From: CAZVAR01 sp964625225
Lineage (GTDB): Bacteria > Pseudomonadota > Alphaproteobacteria > JAJUGE01
Reading direction: 5' to 3'
NCBI GenBank assembly: GCA_964625225.1
Contig: CAZVAR010000082.1
Coordinates: 1 to 16,771 of the forward strand
DNA length: 16,771 nucleotides
Positions 1-7,506 of this stretch are shown here, piece by piece. How positions within the stretch are numbered: position 1 is the first letter of the stretch; every line of letters starts with the position of its first letter. The notes under the pieces are model-generated. The model ran no database searches and had not been told where the DNA came from. It worked only from the letters and a program-made list of their open reading frames with translations. Position numbers and translations under genes: made by a program.

Positions 1-1
1 G

Positions 2-586
2 TCCAAGCCGCCCGCGCCGCCCCGAAGCGTGGAGCGGAAGCCCCGGCCGCCGGCGCCGGTGGCTCCGGCGCGAGCACCGGCGCCACGCCCCGAACCGCAG
101 CTTGCGCAGCGGCCGCCGCCGACCCCGGACCCCGAACGTCGGCCCGTGCCGCCGCCCGCCCCGGCACTGTCCGCTGCGCCGGCGCGCCCGGCAGTGCCGG
201 GGCCGGAGGCGCCACAGGCGGCCGCCGCGCCCGCCGGGCAGAGCCCGGCTCCGGCCGCCGGTCGGGCGGCGCCGGCGCCGGGCCGGCCGGGGACAGCCGG
301 CCGGTCCGACTATTGGGCGCATCTGCGTGCCTGGCTCGAACGGCACAAAGAGTATCCGCGCCACGCCCGCCTCCGTCGGCTGGAGGGGCAGGCCCTGCTG
401 CGCTTCGTCATGGACCGCAGCGGCAACGTGCTGAGCTACAGCATCCAGAGGAGCTCCGGGCACGCGATCCTGGATCGCGAGGTCGAGGCGATGATCCGCC
501 GCGCCCAGCCGCTCCCGCCGATGCCGGTGGAGATCGCCCGGAGCGCGGTCGAGCTCGTCGTGCCGGTCGAGTTCAACCTGCGCTGA
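2..586 (+). CDS. TonB family protein, C-terminal part (partial at the left edge)
   Basis: The open frame runs from the window edge without a stop, so the true start and the N-terminal membrane anchor lie to the left; a GTG at 29 is only the first internal start codon. About 95 residues rich in Pro and Ala come first, as in the periplasm-spanning linker of TonB. A TonB C-terminal domain fills the last 90 residues. It opens with YWAHLRAWLERHKEYPRHAR, the usual helix plus YP-x-A-R signature, followed by the G-x-ALLRFVMDRSGNVL strand, the LDREVEAMIRRAQPLPPMP segment and the terminal VPVEFNL strand. TonB couples inner-membrane ExbB/ExbD energy to outer-membrane receptors. No ExbB/ExbD gene is visible here; any would lie upstream, outside the window. 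The linker is very G+C-rich and repetitive. Family is clear; which receptor it serves is not. Confidence 0.88.
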   Translation, partial: SKPPAPPRSVERKPRPPAPVAPARAPAPRPEPQLAQRPPPTPDPERRPVPPPAPALSAAPARPAVPGPEAPQAAAAPAGQSPAPAAGRAAPAPGRPGTAGRSDYWAHLRAWLERHKEYPRHARLRRLEGQALLRFVMDRSGNVLSYSIQRSSGHAILDREVEAMIRRAQPLPPMPVEIARSAVELVVPVEFNLR

Positions 587-635
587 GGCGCAGACCCGTG
601 CTTCGCGGAACCCATGGCGCAGGACGTTCCGGGGA

Positions 636-664
636 CCGGGCGCCCGGCCGTCGCGCGCGGCGGC
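636..664. terminator. GC-rich palindromic stretch between convergent genes
   Basis: The 79-base gap between the convergent tonB-like and RTX genes holds a perfect 12-base palindrome, CCGGGCGCCCGG (636-647), followed by a short GCCG...CGGC inverted repeat. No T-run follows on either strand. Its position between two stop codons is what suggests a bidirectional terminator; the structure alone is weak evidence in DNA this G+C-rich. Confidence 0.25.
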
Positions 665-665
665 G

Positions 666-2099
666 TCAGGCCATCGCGAAGATGAAGTCGTCCTGGTGCA
701 GCGCGGCCACGCTGAGCCCGAACAGGATGATGGCGTTCCCGCGGCCGAGGTCGATCACCGCGTCGCCGGCGACGTCGCTTGCGGCGGCCTGCACGTCGGA
801 GAAGCTGTCGAAGCCGGGTAGCGCGGAGAGGTCGATCCTGTCGTCCGTTCCGGCGCCGGCGACGAAGTCAGTGATCGCGTCCCGTCCCGAACCGGGGCCG
901 AAGACGAAGCGGTCGTCTCCCGCAAGGCCGGTGAGCCAGTCGTCGCCCGCCAGTCCCTCGAGCCGGTTCGCGTGTTCGTTCCCGGTCAGGAAATCAGGGA
1001 GCCGCGCGTGATCGGATCCGATCAGATTCTCGATCGAGCTGAGCCGGTCGCCCTGCGCATCGCCGCCGAGCCCGATCCCGGTCGCGAGGTTCACGTTGAC
1101 CCGCATCGGCGAGGCGGAGTAGTCGGCCGTGTCGATGCCGGTACCGCCGTCCAGCAGGTCCGCGCCGGCGCCGCCGATCAGGACATCGTTGCCTCCCAGC
1201 CCGCTGACCTGGTCGTCGCCGGCGCGGCCTTCGAGCCGGTTGTCGGCATCGTTGCCGGTGAGCCAGTCGGTCATCGCATGATCGGTGCCGATCACATTCT
1301 CGATGTTGGTCAGCCGGTCCCCGTGCGCATCGCCGCCGAGCCCGACCCCGGTCGTCAGGTTGACGTTGATGCGCGAGGACGAGGCGGAGTAGTCGGCCGT
1401 GTCGGAGCCGGCCCCTCCCTGCAGTTCGTCGGCGCCGGCGAGGCCGATCAGCACGTCGTCGCCGGTGTCGCCCAGCAGAACGTTCACGCCGTCCGTGCCG
1501 GTGATCCGGTCGTTGCCGGCGCTGCCGCGTATGTTCTCGACGTTGATGATCGTTTCGCCCGATGCGGCGCCGAAGTCCCGGGCGTCGCCGCGGCTGAGGT
1601 CGATATCCAGGCCTCTGGCCGTATAGTGATAGGTGACGATGTCGATGCCGTCGCCGCCGTCGAACCAATCCACCCCGGTTCCGCCGAACAGGAAATCGTC
1701 CCCGGCCCCGCCGAGGAGGATGTCGTCTCCGTCGCCACCGACCAGAACGTCGTCGCCGGCGCGGCCCTCCAGCCGGTCGTGCCCGATCCCGCCGTCCAGG
1801 TGGTTGGCCGACGCCGAGCCGAGCAGGGAGTCGTTGAGGCGGCTGCCGACAATGTTTTCGATGCCGGAGAGCCGGTCACCCTCGGCATCGCCGCCGGTTC
1901 CGGTGCCGGCGGCGAGGTCGACTTCGACGCCGGCGGGCGACGCGGTGTAGTCGGCCGTGTCGGTTCCCGCACCGCCGCGCAGCAGATCCGCGGCGCCGAG
2001 ACCGATCAGGCGGTCGTCGCCGTCGAGACCCGTCAGCACATCGATGTCCGCCGTGCCGGTCAGGACGTCGTCATCGGGCGTTCCATTGAAAACGGCCAT
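666..2099 (-). CDS. Calcium-binding RTX-repeat protein, probably secreted by type I secretion
   Basis: A 477-residue protein made largely of glycine/aspartate nonapeptide repeats of the GGxGxDxLx type, for example GGAGDDFLFGG near residues 130-140. Such repeats fold into Ca2+-binding parallel beta-rolls outside the cell. There is no Sec signal peptide. The C-terminal ~80 residues (from about 397, DRFVFGPGSGRD, to the hydrophobic end DDFIFAMA) resemble the serralysin-type C-terminal domain that carries a type I secretion signal. Between beta-rolls sits a repeated module (DTADYSAS...VNL...GGDA-GDRL-IEN-IG) at about residues 45-88, 231-272 and 321-362, with a diverged copy at 151-193. No protease, lipase or adhesion domain is seen, and no ABC exporter genes are nearby. 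The start is ATG at 2099, with GGGAGG seven bases upstream; the frame stays open back to 2267, but those extra residues look unlike the protein. Function beyond Ca2+ binding is unknown. Confidence 0.88.
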   Translation of the reverse strand: MAVFNGTPDDDVLTGTADIDVLTGLDGDDRLIGLGAADLLRGGAGTDTADYTASPAGVEVDLAAGTGTGGDAEGDRLSGIENIVGSRLNDSLLGSASANHLDGGIGHDRLEGRAGDDVLVGGDGDDILLGGAGDDFLFGGTGVDWFDGGDGIDIVTYHYTARGLDIDLSRGDARDFGAASGETIINVENIRGSAGNDRITGTDGVNVLLGDTGDDVLIGLAGADELQGGAGSDTADYSASSSRINVNLTTGVGLGGDAHGDRLTNIENVIGTDHAMTDWLTGNDADNRLEGRAGDDQVSGLGGNDVLIGGAGADLLDGGTGIDTADYSASPMRVNVNLATGIGLGGDAQGDRLSSIENLIGSDHARLPDFLTGNEHANRLEGLAGDDWLTGLAGDDRFVFGPGSGRDAITDFVAGAGTDDRIDLSALPGFDSFSDVQAAASDVAGDAVIDLGRGNAIILFGLSVAALHQDDFIFAMA

Positions 2100-2107
2100 C
2101 GTCGAAC

Positions 2108-2113
2108 CTCCCG
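2108..2113 (-). promoter_or_regulatory. Ribosome binding site that decides the RTX gene start
   Basis: On the minus strand GGGAGG precedes the ATG at 2099 by about eight bases. It favours this start over the ATG-type codon at 2267, which opens the same frame 56 codons earlier but sits inside the AT-rich putative promoter. Confidence 0.6.
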
Positions 2114-2236
2114 TCGCAACTGGGGGTCTTCGGCCAAGCCGGAGCGGCGTCCTTTCCGCCTCTGCCGTACCGACGTCGAACGGAAGCCGTCTCTCGAACA
2201 GCGCGTACGGACAGGGCGCAGGCGAAAAGTCGGCGA

Positions 2237-2267
2237 ATTGTAAAGTAAAAGTCGGATGTTTGTCCAA
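2237..2267 (-). promoter_or_regulatory. Candidate promoter of the RTX gene
   Basis: Within otherwise G+C-rich DNA, 2230-2300 is clearly AT-rich. On the minus strand it contains TTGGAC (2262-2267) and, 19 bases on, TACAAT (2237-2242); with a 17-base spacer the alternative -10 is TTTACA. Both resemble sigma-70 elements, but the spacing of the better -10 is long. A leader of roughly 130 bases would result. Confidence 0.35.
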
Positions 2268-2280
2268 ATCCTACAAATGA

Positions 2281-2629
2281 TGGATGCCGGCTTCTTTTGG
2301 TCATCGGCCGACCGAATGAAGGGCGCCCGTCTCTGACGCAGAGGCGAAGGCCGAACTCGAGCCGTAACGTGGGCAAACGTCGGTGCCCTGGCGGTCGGCC
2401 CCTGGTCCGGCAGCGTCAGCGGTTCTGCGGCGGCGGTACGCAGGCCCGATGGGGCCGCCGAGCCCCGCGACCGGGCGGGAGCGATCCGGGACGGCGGGCG
2501 TCCGTCGCGTGGCGTTCCGCGTCCCGGCCCGACGGGATGACTCGCCGTGGTGCGCGGATCGCCGCCCGGACCTTCGGTCGACGGGTGGTGTGGCGGGTGT
2601 CGTATCCGGACGCCCCCGGCCGCGGTCGC
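2281..2629. other. Stretch without a recognisable gene
   Basis: This lies between the RTX promoter region and the 3' end of the LLM monooxygenase gene. Several open frames cross it on both strands, but their translations are Arg/Pro-rich, look like shadows of G+C-rich DNA and match no family I know. No tRNA, long inverted repeat or T-run terminator was seen. Confidence 0.5.
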
Positions 2630-3922
2630 TCACTCGCCCGGTTCGGCGACCGGGTCCTGGAGCGGCATGATGATGTCGGCGGAGCGATGATGGCTACTTC
2701 GCGCCGACATGTCCTGGCCGGTCTGGAGGATGGTGCGGCCGAGGGCGGGAACGGAGGGAATCTCCGCATCCGTTGCCGGTGCCATCCGCCGCTTGCGGGC
2801 GAGTGCGGCCTCGATGAACGGCGCCAGCTCGGCCGCTTTCGTGCGCTCGCGCTTCGCCGCCTCCGCGCGGAAGTGCGGCATCACGCGCTCGGCGAACAGG
2901 GTCATCGAGTCGCAGATATGCTCGTGCCGGTTCCGGCCGCTCTGCTGGATGAAGATGACCTGATCGACCCCGGCCTCGGCGAAGCGCTGCAGATGCGCCC
3001 CGACCTGCTCCGGCGTGCCGATCCCGCTGCCCGCGCCGACATCCTCGAGCTCCGCCCGGGCCTTCTGGAACCGCTCCCAGATGTTGGTGCGGCCCGGTCG
3101 GTGATGGCCGTAGACATAGTAATGGCCCAGCGAATAGCCGAAGAACTGAAAGCCCTCGGCGCCGCGCCGCTTGGCCTCGGCGGCGTCCTCATGGACCGAG
3201 AAGCCGGTCACCATGGCGATGTTGGCGTTGACCCGGTGGCCGATCGGCACGCACTCCTCGGACCGGATGATGTCGTAATACTCCTTGACCCACTTGCCTG
3301 CCTCGGACGGGTCGACGAAGGCGAAGCAGAGCGCGCCGATGCCGGCCCGCGCTGCCGCGTGGATCGTCTCCCGCCGCGAGCAGGCCACCCAGATCGGCGG
3401 ATGCGGTTTCTGCACGGGCTTCGGCACGACGTTGCGGCAGGGCATCGAGAAATAGCGGCCCTGGAAGCCGGGATAGGGCGACAACGCCATCATGTTGGCG
3501 GTCTGCTCGACACCCTCCTGCCACATCGCCTTCTTCTCGTCGAGCGGGACGCCGAAACCGTCCAGCTCGATGCGCGACCCGGACTCGCCGGTGCCCCAGT
3601 CCACGCGCCCGTCGGAGATCAGGTCCAGTGTTGCGATCCGTTCGGCCACCCGTGCCGGATGATTGTAGGCGGGCGGTGCCAGCACGACGCCGTGTCCCAG
3701 GCGGATGTTCTTGGTGTTGCGTGCGCAGGCGGCGAGGAACACTTCGGGCGCGGAGGAGTGGGAGTATTCCTCGAGGAAATGATGTTCCACTTCCCAGACA
3801 TGGTCGAAACCGAGCCGGTCGCCGAGCTCAACTTGGTCGATTGCCTCGTGCAGCAGCCGGCGCTCCGAATCCTCGCCCCAAGGTCGCGGGAGCTGGTGCT
3901 CGTAGAACAGACCGAACTTCAT
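2630..3922 (-). CDS. LLM class flavin-dependent oxidoreductase (bacterial luciferase-like monooxygenase)
   Basis: A 430-residue member of the luciferase-like (LLM) superfamily: TIM-barrel enzymes that use reduced FMN or F420 to oxidise organic substrates. It begins MKFGLFYEHQ, the usual first strand. It then has a WEVEHHFLEEYSHSSAPEVF segment (43-62), matching the EHHF-type cofactor/substrate motif of bacterial luciferases, then GRVDWGTGESGSR (105-117) and PHPPIWVACSRRET in the middle. It is longer than the usual 330-380 residues because of a C-terminal tail of about 50 residues (after the RKRRMAP segment) of low conservation. The start at 3922 has GGAGG six bases upstream. It is last in a row of four same-strand genes, 79 bases after the SDR gene, so the two may act on the same substrate. 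The substrate is not predictable, and FMNH2 versus F420H2 is undecided; no obvious flavin reductase partner is adjacent. Confidence 0.85.
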   Translation of the reverse strand: MKFGLFYEHQLPRPWGEDSERRLLHEAIDQVELGDRLGFDHVWEVEHHFLEEYSHSSAPEVFLAACARNTKNIRLGHGVVLAPPAYNHPARVAERIATLDLISDGRVDWGTGESGSRIELDGFGVPLDEKKAMWQEGVEQTANMMALSPYPGFQGRYFSMPCRNVVPKPVQKPHPPIWVACSRRETIHAAARAGIGALCFAFVDPSEAGKWVKEYYDIIRSEECVPIGHRVNANIAMVTGFSVHEDAAEAKRRGAEGFQFFGYSLGHYYVYGHHRPGRTNIWERFQKARAELEDVGAGSGIGTPEQVGAHLQRFAEAGVDQVIFIQQSGRNRHEHICDSMTLFAERVMPHFRAEAAKRERTKAAELAPFIEAALARKRRMAPATDAEIPSVPALGRTILQTGQDMSARSSHHRSADIIMPLQDPVAEPGE

Positions 3923-4001
3923 GCGTTTCCTCCGTTCGATTTTTCGTTTCGGCCGGCCGGCGGATCGGCGCCGGCCGGCGATGCGTCAGGATGGCGGTGC
4001 C

Positions 4002-4757
4002 CTAGCTGTTCAGGAGCTGTCCACCATCGACCACGATGGTCTGGCCGGTCACCCAGCTCGCCAGCGGCGAGGCGAGGAACAGCACGACATTGGCGACCTC
4101 GTCCGCGCGGCCAAGGCGTCCGAACGGAATGCTGGCCAGGATGCGGCCGTAGAGCTCCGGATTCTCCGTCTTGCGCCGCTCCCACGAGCCGCCCGGGAAC
4201 TCGATGGAGCCCGGGGCCACGCAATTGACGCGGATGCCCTTCGCGGCGAGGGCCACACCCTGCGTGGTCGTATATTGAATCATCGCTGCCTTGACCGCGC
4301 CGTAGGGCGGCGTCCGTACCGAGGGCTGAAGCCCCGAGATCGAGGAGATATTGACGATCACGCCGCCTCCGACTCGTTCCATGAAGGGAATGGCAGCACG
4401 CGAGGCCCGCACCATCGCCATCAGATCGACCGCGATGCTTGCCGCCCAGCCCTCCTCATCGTCGACGCTGCCGAAGCCCGAGGCATTGTTGATCAGAATG
4501 TCGATCCCGCCGAGCGCATCCGCTGCGGCGTCGACGTAGCGGGTGACGGCGCCGGCGTCGCCCAGGTCACAGGACATCGCGTGGGCCGTCCCGCCGAAGC
4601 GGGCGAGTTCGTCCCGCGTCCTCGCCAGCGTCTCGGCGCCGCGTGCACAGATCGAGACGGAGGCGCCCGCCTCGGCGAAGCCCAGTGCGATCGCGCGGCC
4701 GATGCCGCGGCTGCCGCCGGCCACGATTGCGCGCTTGCCCGTGAAGTCGAATTGCAT
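4002..4757 (-). CDS. SDR family NAD(P)-dependent oxidoreductase
   Basis: A 251-residue classical short-chain dehydrogenase/reductase, close to the standard 250. The Rossmann nucleotide site is GGSRGIG (14-20), CDLGD (63-67) marks the adenine pocket, and NNAS (90-93) replaces the usual NNAG. The catalytic Ser is in VNISSISG (135-142), followed by Tyr152 and Lys156 in PYGAVK. VNCVAPG (178-184) and the C-terminal VTGQTIVVDGG are typical of the FabG-like branch. All catalytic residues are present. It follows purC by 36 bases and precedes the LLM monooxygenase by 79, which suggests co-transcription. The start at 4757 has a G-rich AGGGGG about seven bases upstream. Substrate is unknown; the FabG-like sequence allows a 3-oxoacyl or a ring ketone/alcohol substrate. 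Confidence 0.9.
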   Translation of the reverse strand: MQFDFTGKRAIVAGGSRGIGRAIALGFAEAGASVSICARGAETLARTRDELARFGGTAHAMSCDLGDAGAVTRYVDAAADALGGIDILINNASGFGSVDDEEGWAASIAVDLMAMVRASRAAIPFMERVGGGVIVNISSISGLQPSVRTPPYGAVKAAMIQYTTTQGVALAAKGIRVNCVAPGSIEFPGGSWERRKTENPELYGRILASIPFGRLGRADEVANVVLFLASPLASWVTGQTIVVDGGQLLNS

Positions 4758-4793
4758 TCCTGCCCCCTGATGGTCGGATCGGGATCGATAGGA

Positions 4794-5768
4794 TCAGAAG
4801 AATCGTGCCAGATTGGCGCGGATGCGGTCGAGGATCGGCACGTTCGGGTCCGGCAGTGCGAACGGCCGGCCCGTGATCGTCTCGCAGGCCTCCACGTAGA
4901 TCCGCGCGGCCTCCAGCACGATCTCGCGCGGGATTTCCGGGATCGGGTCACGATACGGATCGCAGCGCGCCGCGACCCAGCTCCGCACGAAGTCCTTGTC
5001 GAAGCTCTCCGGCGGCTCTCCGGCCGCGAAGCGCCTTTCGTAGCTCTCGAGGAACCAGTAGCGACTGCTGTCGGGAGTGTGGATCTCGTCGGCCAGGATC
5101 AGCCGGCCTTCCGCGTCCAGACCGAACTCGTACTTGGTATCCGCCAGGATCAGCCCCCGCTCCCGTGCCATCTCCCGGCCCCGGGCGAACAGCCGGAGCG
5201 CCACCGCCGAGACCTCCTCCCACCGCGCCGGTGTCAGCAGCCCGCGGCCGGTGATGTCCGCCGGCGTCAACGGCTCGTCGTGGCCGCCGTCGGCCGCCTT
5301 GGTGGTCGGGGTGATGATGGTCTGCGGCAGCTTCTGGTTCGCCTTCAGCCCCTCGGGCAAGCGGATGCCGTACATCTCCCGCCGGCCCGCGCGGTACATC
5401 GACAGGATCGAGGTGGAGGTCGTCCCGGCGAGGTAATCGCGGACCACCACCTCCACCGGCAGGATCGACACACGGCGGCCGACCAGAACGTTCGGGTCGG
5501 GATACTCGATCGCGTGATTCGGGCAGATGTCGCCGGTCGCGTCGAACCAGAAGCGGGCGAGTTCGGTCAGAACCTGCCCCTTGAGCGGAATCGCGGTCAG
5601 GATCCGGTCGAACGCGCTCAGCCGATCGGTGGCGACGATGATCCGGCGCCCGTCGGGCAGGTCGTAATTGTCGCGGACCTTGCCGCGATAGTGGTTCGGC
5701 AACTCCGGGATCGTGGCATCCAGGAGGACGTTGTCGAGAAAGGCTGCGAGCGTCGTGCTGTCGACCAT
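4794..5768 (-). CDS. purC: Phosphoribosylaminoimidazole-succinocarboxamide synthase (SAICAR synthetase), long form
   Basis: This enzyme joins CAIR to aspartate with ATP to make SAICAR in the cytoplasm, the step after PurE/PurK in purine synthesis. The 324-residue protein has the RGKVRDNYDL phosphate-binding motif (28-37), VATDRLSAFDR (45-55), the RDYLAGTTSTS segment (110-120) and the DEIHTPDSSRYW signature (227-238) that carries substrate contacts. It is much longer than the ~240-residue enzyme typical of many bacteria and matches the long, Ade1-like form of about 300 residues. It is not in a purSQL cluster. Instead it sits between an LLM oxidoreductase 111 bases upstream and an SDR gene 36 bases downstream on the same strand, with purEK 1.7 kb further upstream. 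The genome may carry a second, short purC. The start follows from the family N-terminus. Confidence 0.93.
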   Translation of the reverse strand: MVDSTTLAAFLDNVLLDATIPELPNHYRGKVRDNYDLPDGRRIIVATDRLSAFDRILTAIPLKGQVLTELARFWFDATGDICPNHAIEYPDPNVLVGRRVSILPVEVVVRDYLAGTTSTSILSMYRAGRREMYGIRLPEGLKANQKLPQTIITPTTKAADGGHDEPLTPADITGRGLLTPARWEEVSAVALRLFARGREMARERGLILADTKYEFGLDAEGRLILADEIHTPDSSRYWFLESYERRFAAGEPPESFDKDFVRSWVAARCDPYRDPIPEIPREIVLEAARIYVEACETITGRPFALPDPNVPILDRIRANLARFF

Positions 5769-5879
5769 CTCTGGGAACCGCTGCGGTTATCGGGGCGCCG
5801 CCCGTGCCGGACGCCGGCGGAAGCGCGTCATCATAATCCGGGCGTCCCGCCGACGAACGGCCGTCGCCGCATGCTCCCG

Positions 5880-6755
5880 TCACCGCCTCGGCGCGAAGGC
5901 GCGGAGCGCGTCCCAGTCAGGCATCGGCCCGCCGTTCGGGTGCAGCGGCTGGATGCAGACATGGGTGGCGCCGGCGGCAAAATGGGCGTCGATCCGCTCG
6001 CGGATCTGCGTTTCCGAGCCCCAGGCCACCATCGCGTCGAGGAAGCGCGGACTGCCCTCGCCGGCCAGCTCCTCCTCGGTGAAGCCCAGTCGGAGCCAGT
6101 TGTTTCGGTAGTTCGGTAGCGACATGTAGCGCTTCATCTGCTGCGCGGCGACGCGTCGAGCGGTCGCCGGATCGTCGGTCAGGCAGATCTTCTGCTCGAC
6201 GCAAAGCCAGCGGTCGGGCCCGAGGATCGCCTTGGCCATCTTGGTGTGCTCGGGCGTCACATTGTAGGGGAGGGCGCCTTTGGTGCGGTCGCGGGCGAGC
6301 TCCAGCATCTTCGGCCCCAGCGCCGCCAGGACGATGTTCCGGTCGGTGAGCCCGAGCGCGGCATCGATCTTGACCTTCTCCATGCCGTCGAGATAGGCGC
6401 GCATCGTCGCGAGCGGCTTGCCGTAGGTCTGCCCCCGCAGACGTTCCACCGTCGGCGCGTGCGAGACCCCGATCCCCATCACGAAACGACCGCCGTAGAG
6501 ACGGTTGAGTCCGTCATGGCCCTGCGCCGCGGCCATCGGATCGCGCGCGTAAAGATTGGCAATCCCGCTTCCCAGAACCAGCCGGCGCGTATGCCCGAGT
6601 AGGTAGCCGGCCAGCGACATCGACTCCCAGCCGAGCGACTCCGGGTACCAGAGAGTTCCGTAACCCAGCTCCTCCACGCCGCGTGCGAGCTCGGCAAGCC
6701 GATCGGGATCCAGCGCATTGGTCGCGAACCAGACCCCCAGTCGTCCGGTATCCAT
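5880..6755 (-). CDS. LLM class oxidoreductase, probable F420-dependent (TIGR03620-like)
   Basis: A 291-residue luciferase-like oxidoreductase. It opens with DTGRLGVWFATNALDP and shows the GYGTLWYPES strand (31-40), the GSGIANLYARDPMAAAQ segment (62-78) with its cofactor-contact Ala-Arg-Asp, and GGRFVMGIGVSH (88-99). These match the actinobacterial-type TIGR03620 group annotated as F420-dependent. Cofactor use is an inference: F420 is present in only some alphaproteobacteria, and FMN is the alternative. The ATG at 6755 has a strong AGGAGGAG about seven bases upstream, which decides it against the longer frame reaching 6899. The gene could head the unit running through purC, SDR and the second LLM gene. 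Substrate unknown. Confidence 0.87.
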   Translation of the reverse strand: MDTGRLGVWFATNALDPDRLAELARGVEELGYGTLWYPESLGWESMSLAGYLLGHTRRLVLGSGIANLYARDPMAAAQGHDGLNRLYGGRFVMGIGVSHAPTVERLRGQTYGKPLATMRAYLDGMEKVKIDAALGLTDRNIVLAALGPKMLELARDRTKGALPYNVTPEHTKMAKAILGPDRWLCVEQKICLTDDPATARRVAAQQMKRYMSLPNYRNNWLRLGFTEEELAGEGSPRFLDAMVAWGSETQIRERIDAHFAAGATHVCIQPLHPNGGPMPDWDALRAFAPRR

Positions 6756-7059
6756 GACCGTTCTCCTCCTGTCGTCCGTACACAAGCATACAGCCGGCGA
6801 TCCGCGAATGCTTCCCCATCTCGATGCGGGAGGGGCGGGTCGTGGCACCGCGGTCCCGCTTGACCGCGGCTCGTCCGCCGACCGGTCCCGACGAGCCACG
6901 GAGGGCAGCGGGCATGGGCACTCGGCCAGGAACCGTCGGAGGCGAACCGGCCGAGCTGCCGCTTGCGCACCTCCTGCATCTCCATGACCTCGAATCGCTC
7001 GAGCTCGGGCTACGCAGCAGGCCCCATGTCGACAGCCGTTTCGTCACCGACCGGAGGCT
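6756..7059. other. Unassigned region upstream of the F420-type oxidoreductase gene
   Basis: No intact gene is recognised. The right part lies directly downstream of the dioxygenase relic and may be more of the same decayed gene, but I could not match its translations to the conserved C-terminal half of that family. One minus-strand frame near 6900-7010 reads like ordinary protein (ELERFEVMEMQEVRKRQLGR) but belongs to no family I recognise. The promoter of the downstream gene should lie here; no convincing -35/-10 pair was found. Confidence 0.4.
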
Positions 7060-7235
7060 ATTGCCGGGACCGGGCACGTGGCCCGCCTTGATCGTGACGA
7101 ACCGGAAGCGGCCTTCGGCGTCAGCCTGCCGGATCCGGGAATCAGGGCGTCCGGACCCGGTTCGCGGTCACCGTCCAGGTCCGCTCGGCGATGGCGATAC
7201 GCTCGCTTAGCGATGCACCAGCGCACCGCCAGATC
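7060..7235 (-). pseudogene. Decayed intradiol ring-cleavage dioxygenase (protocatechuate 3,4-dioxygenase alpha-like)
   Basis: Reading the minus strand from about 7235 to 7060, successive pieces of the intradiol dioxygenase N-terminal core appear in order but in three different frames. They are AGASLSERIAIAER (compare G-ERI-I-GR), then LDGDREPGPDALI (compare LDGDGxPVPDALVE), then IRQADAEGRFRFVTIKAGHV followed by PGPGN (compare IWQADAEG...GRFxFxTIKPGxVPGP). Together they recreate the family signature, broken by two frameshifts. The stretch of 30-40 residues that normally separates WQA from the GRFRF strand is missing, as if deleted between two similar Asp-Ala-Glu-Gly segments. The iron-binding Tyr/His half is not found. 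The family catalyses Fe(III)-dependent cleavage of protocatechuate or catechols. No pcaH or beta-ketoadipate genes are adjacent. This is my reading by eye, so confidence is moderate. Confidence 0.55.
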
Positions 7236-7506
7236 AGCGCGCAACCCGGATCACTGGCTGCGCACGCCGAAACTCGAACCGATGATCTCCGGCAACAGCC
7301 GCGGACCCCGCTTCGGCGCCTATTTCACCGTCGACCCGTCGGCGGGATGCACAGAAGGCGACCATGATCCGACGGCCGGCCGCCGATGTTCCTGGGGCGC
7401 CTGCGTCCCATCATCGTCCCGCCGGGTTGCCGGCCAGGATCGAGCCCGGGGCCCGCTCCATTCCATCGGCAAGGTGACCCAATCGGTTATGCTTGGCCTC
7501 GGTACG
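7236..7506. other. Unassigned region downstream of purK
   Basis: No gene is recognised. A plus-strand frame contains HWLRTPKLEP and GPRFGAYFTVDP, which look protein-like, but the frame runs on only as a shadow of purK. The 5' end of the dioxygenase relic (its conserved TPSQTVGP-type start) should fall here but was not found. No T-run terminator follows purK. Confidence 0.35.

Noticed and set aside
972..2243. A long plus-strand open frame opposite the RTX gene with a regular Val/Ala/Asp repeat pattern
   Set aside because: It is the antisense of the glycine/aspartate repeats; its regularity is inherited from the RTX repeat, it matches no family, and the minus-strand frame has the ribosome site and recognisable ends.
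3921..6119. A 732-codon plus-strand open frame covering the SDR, purC and LLM genes
   Set aside because: It lies opposite three genes with complete catalytic motifs. Long antisense frames are expected in DNA this G+C-rich, and its translation resembles no family.
7078..7506. A possible plus-strand gene containing GPRFGAYFTVDP
   Set aside because: The frame has no good start or ribosome site, and continues through purK as an antisense shadow; the protein-like fragment matches no family.
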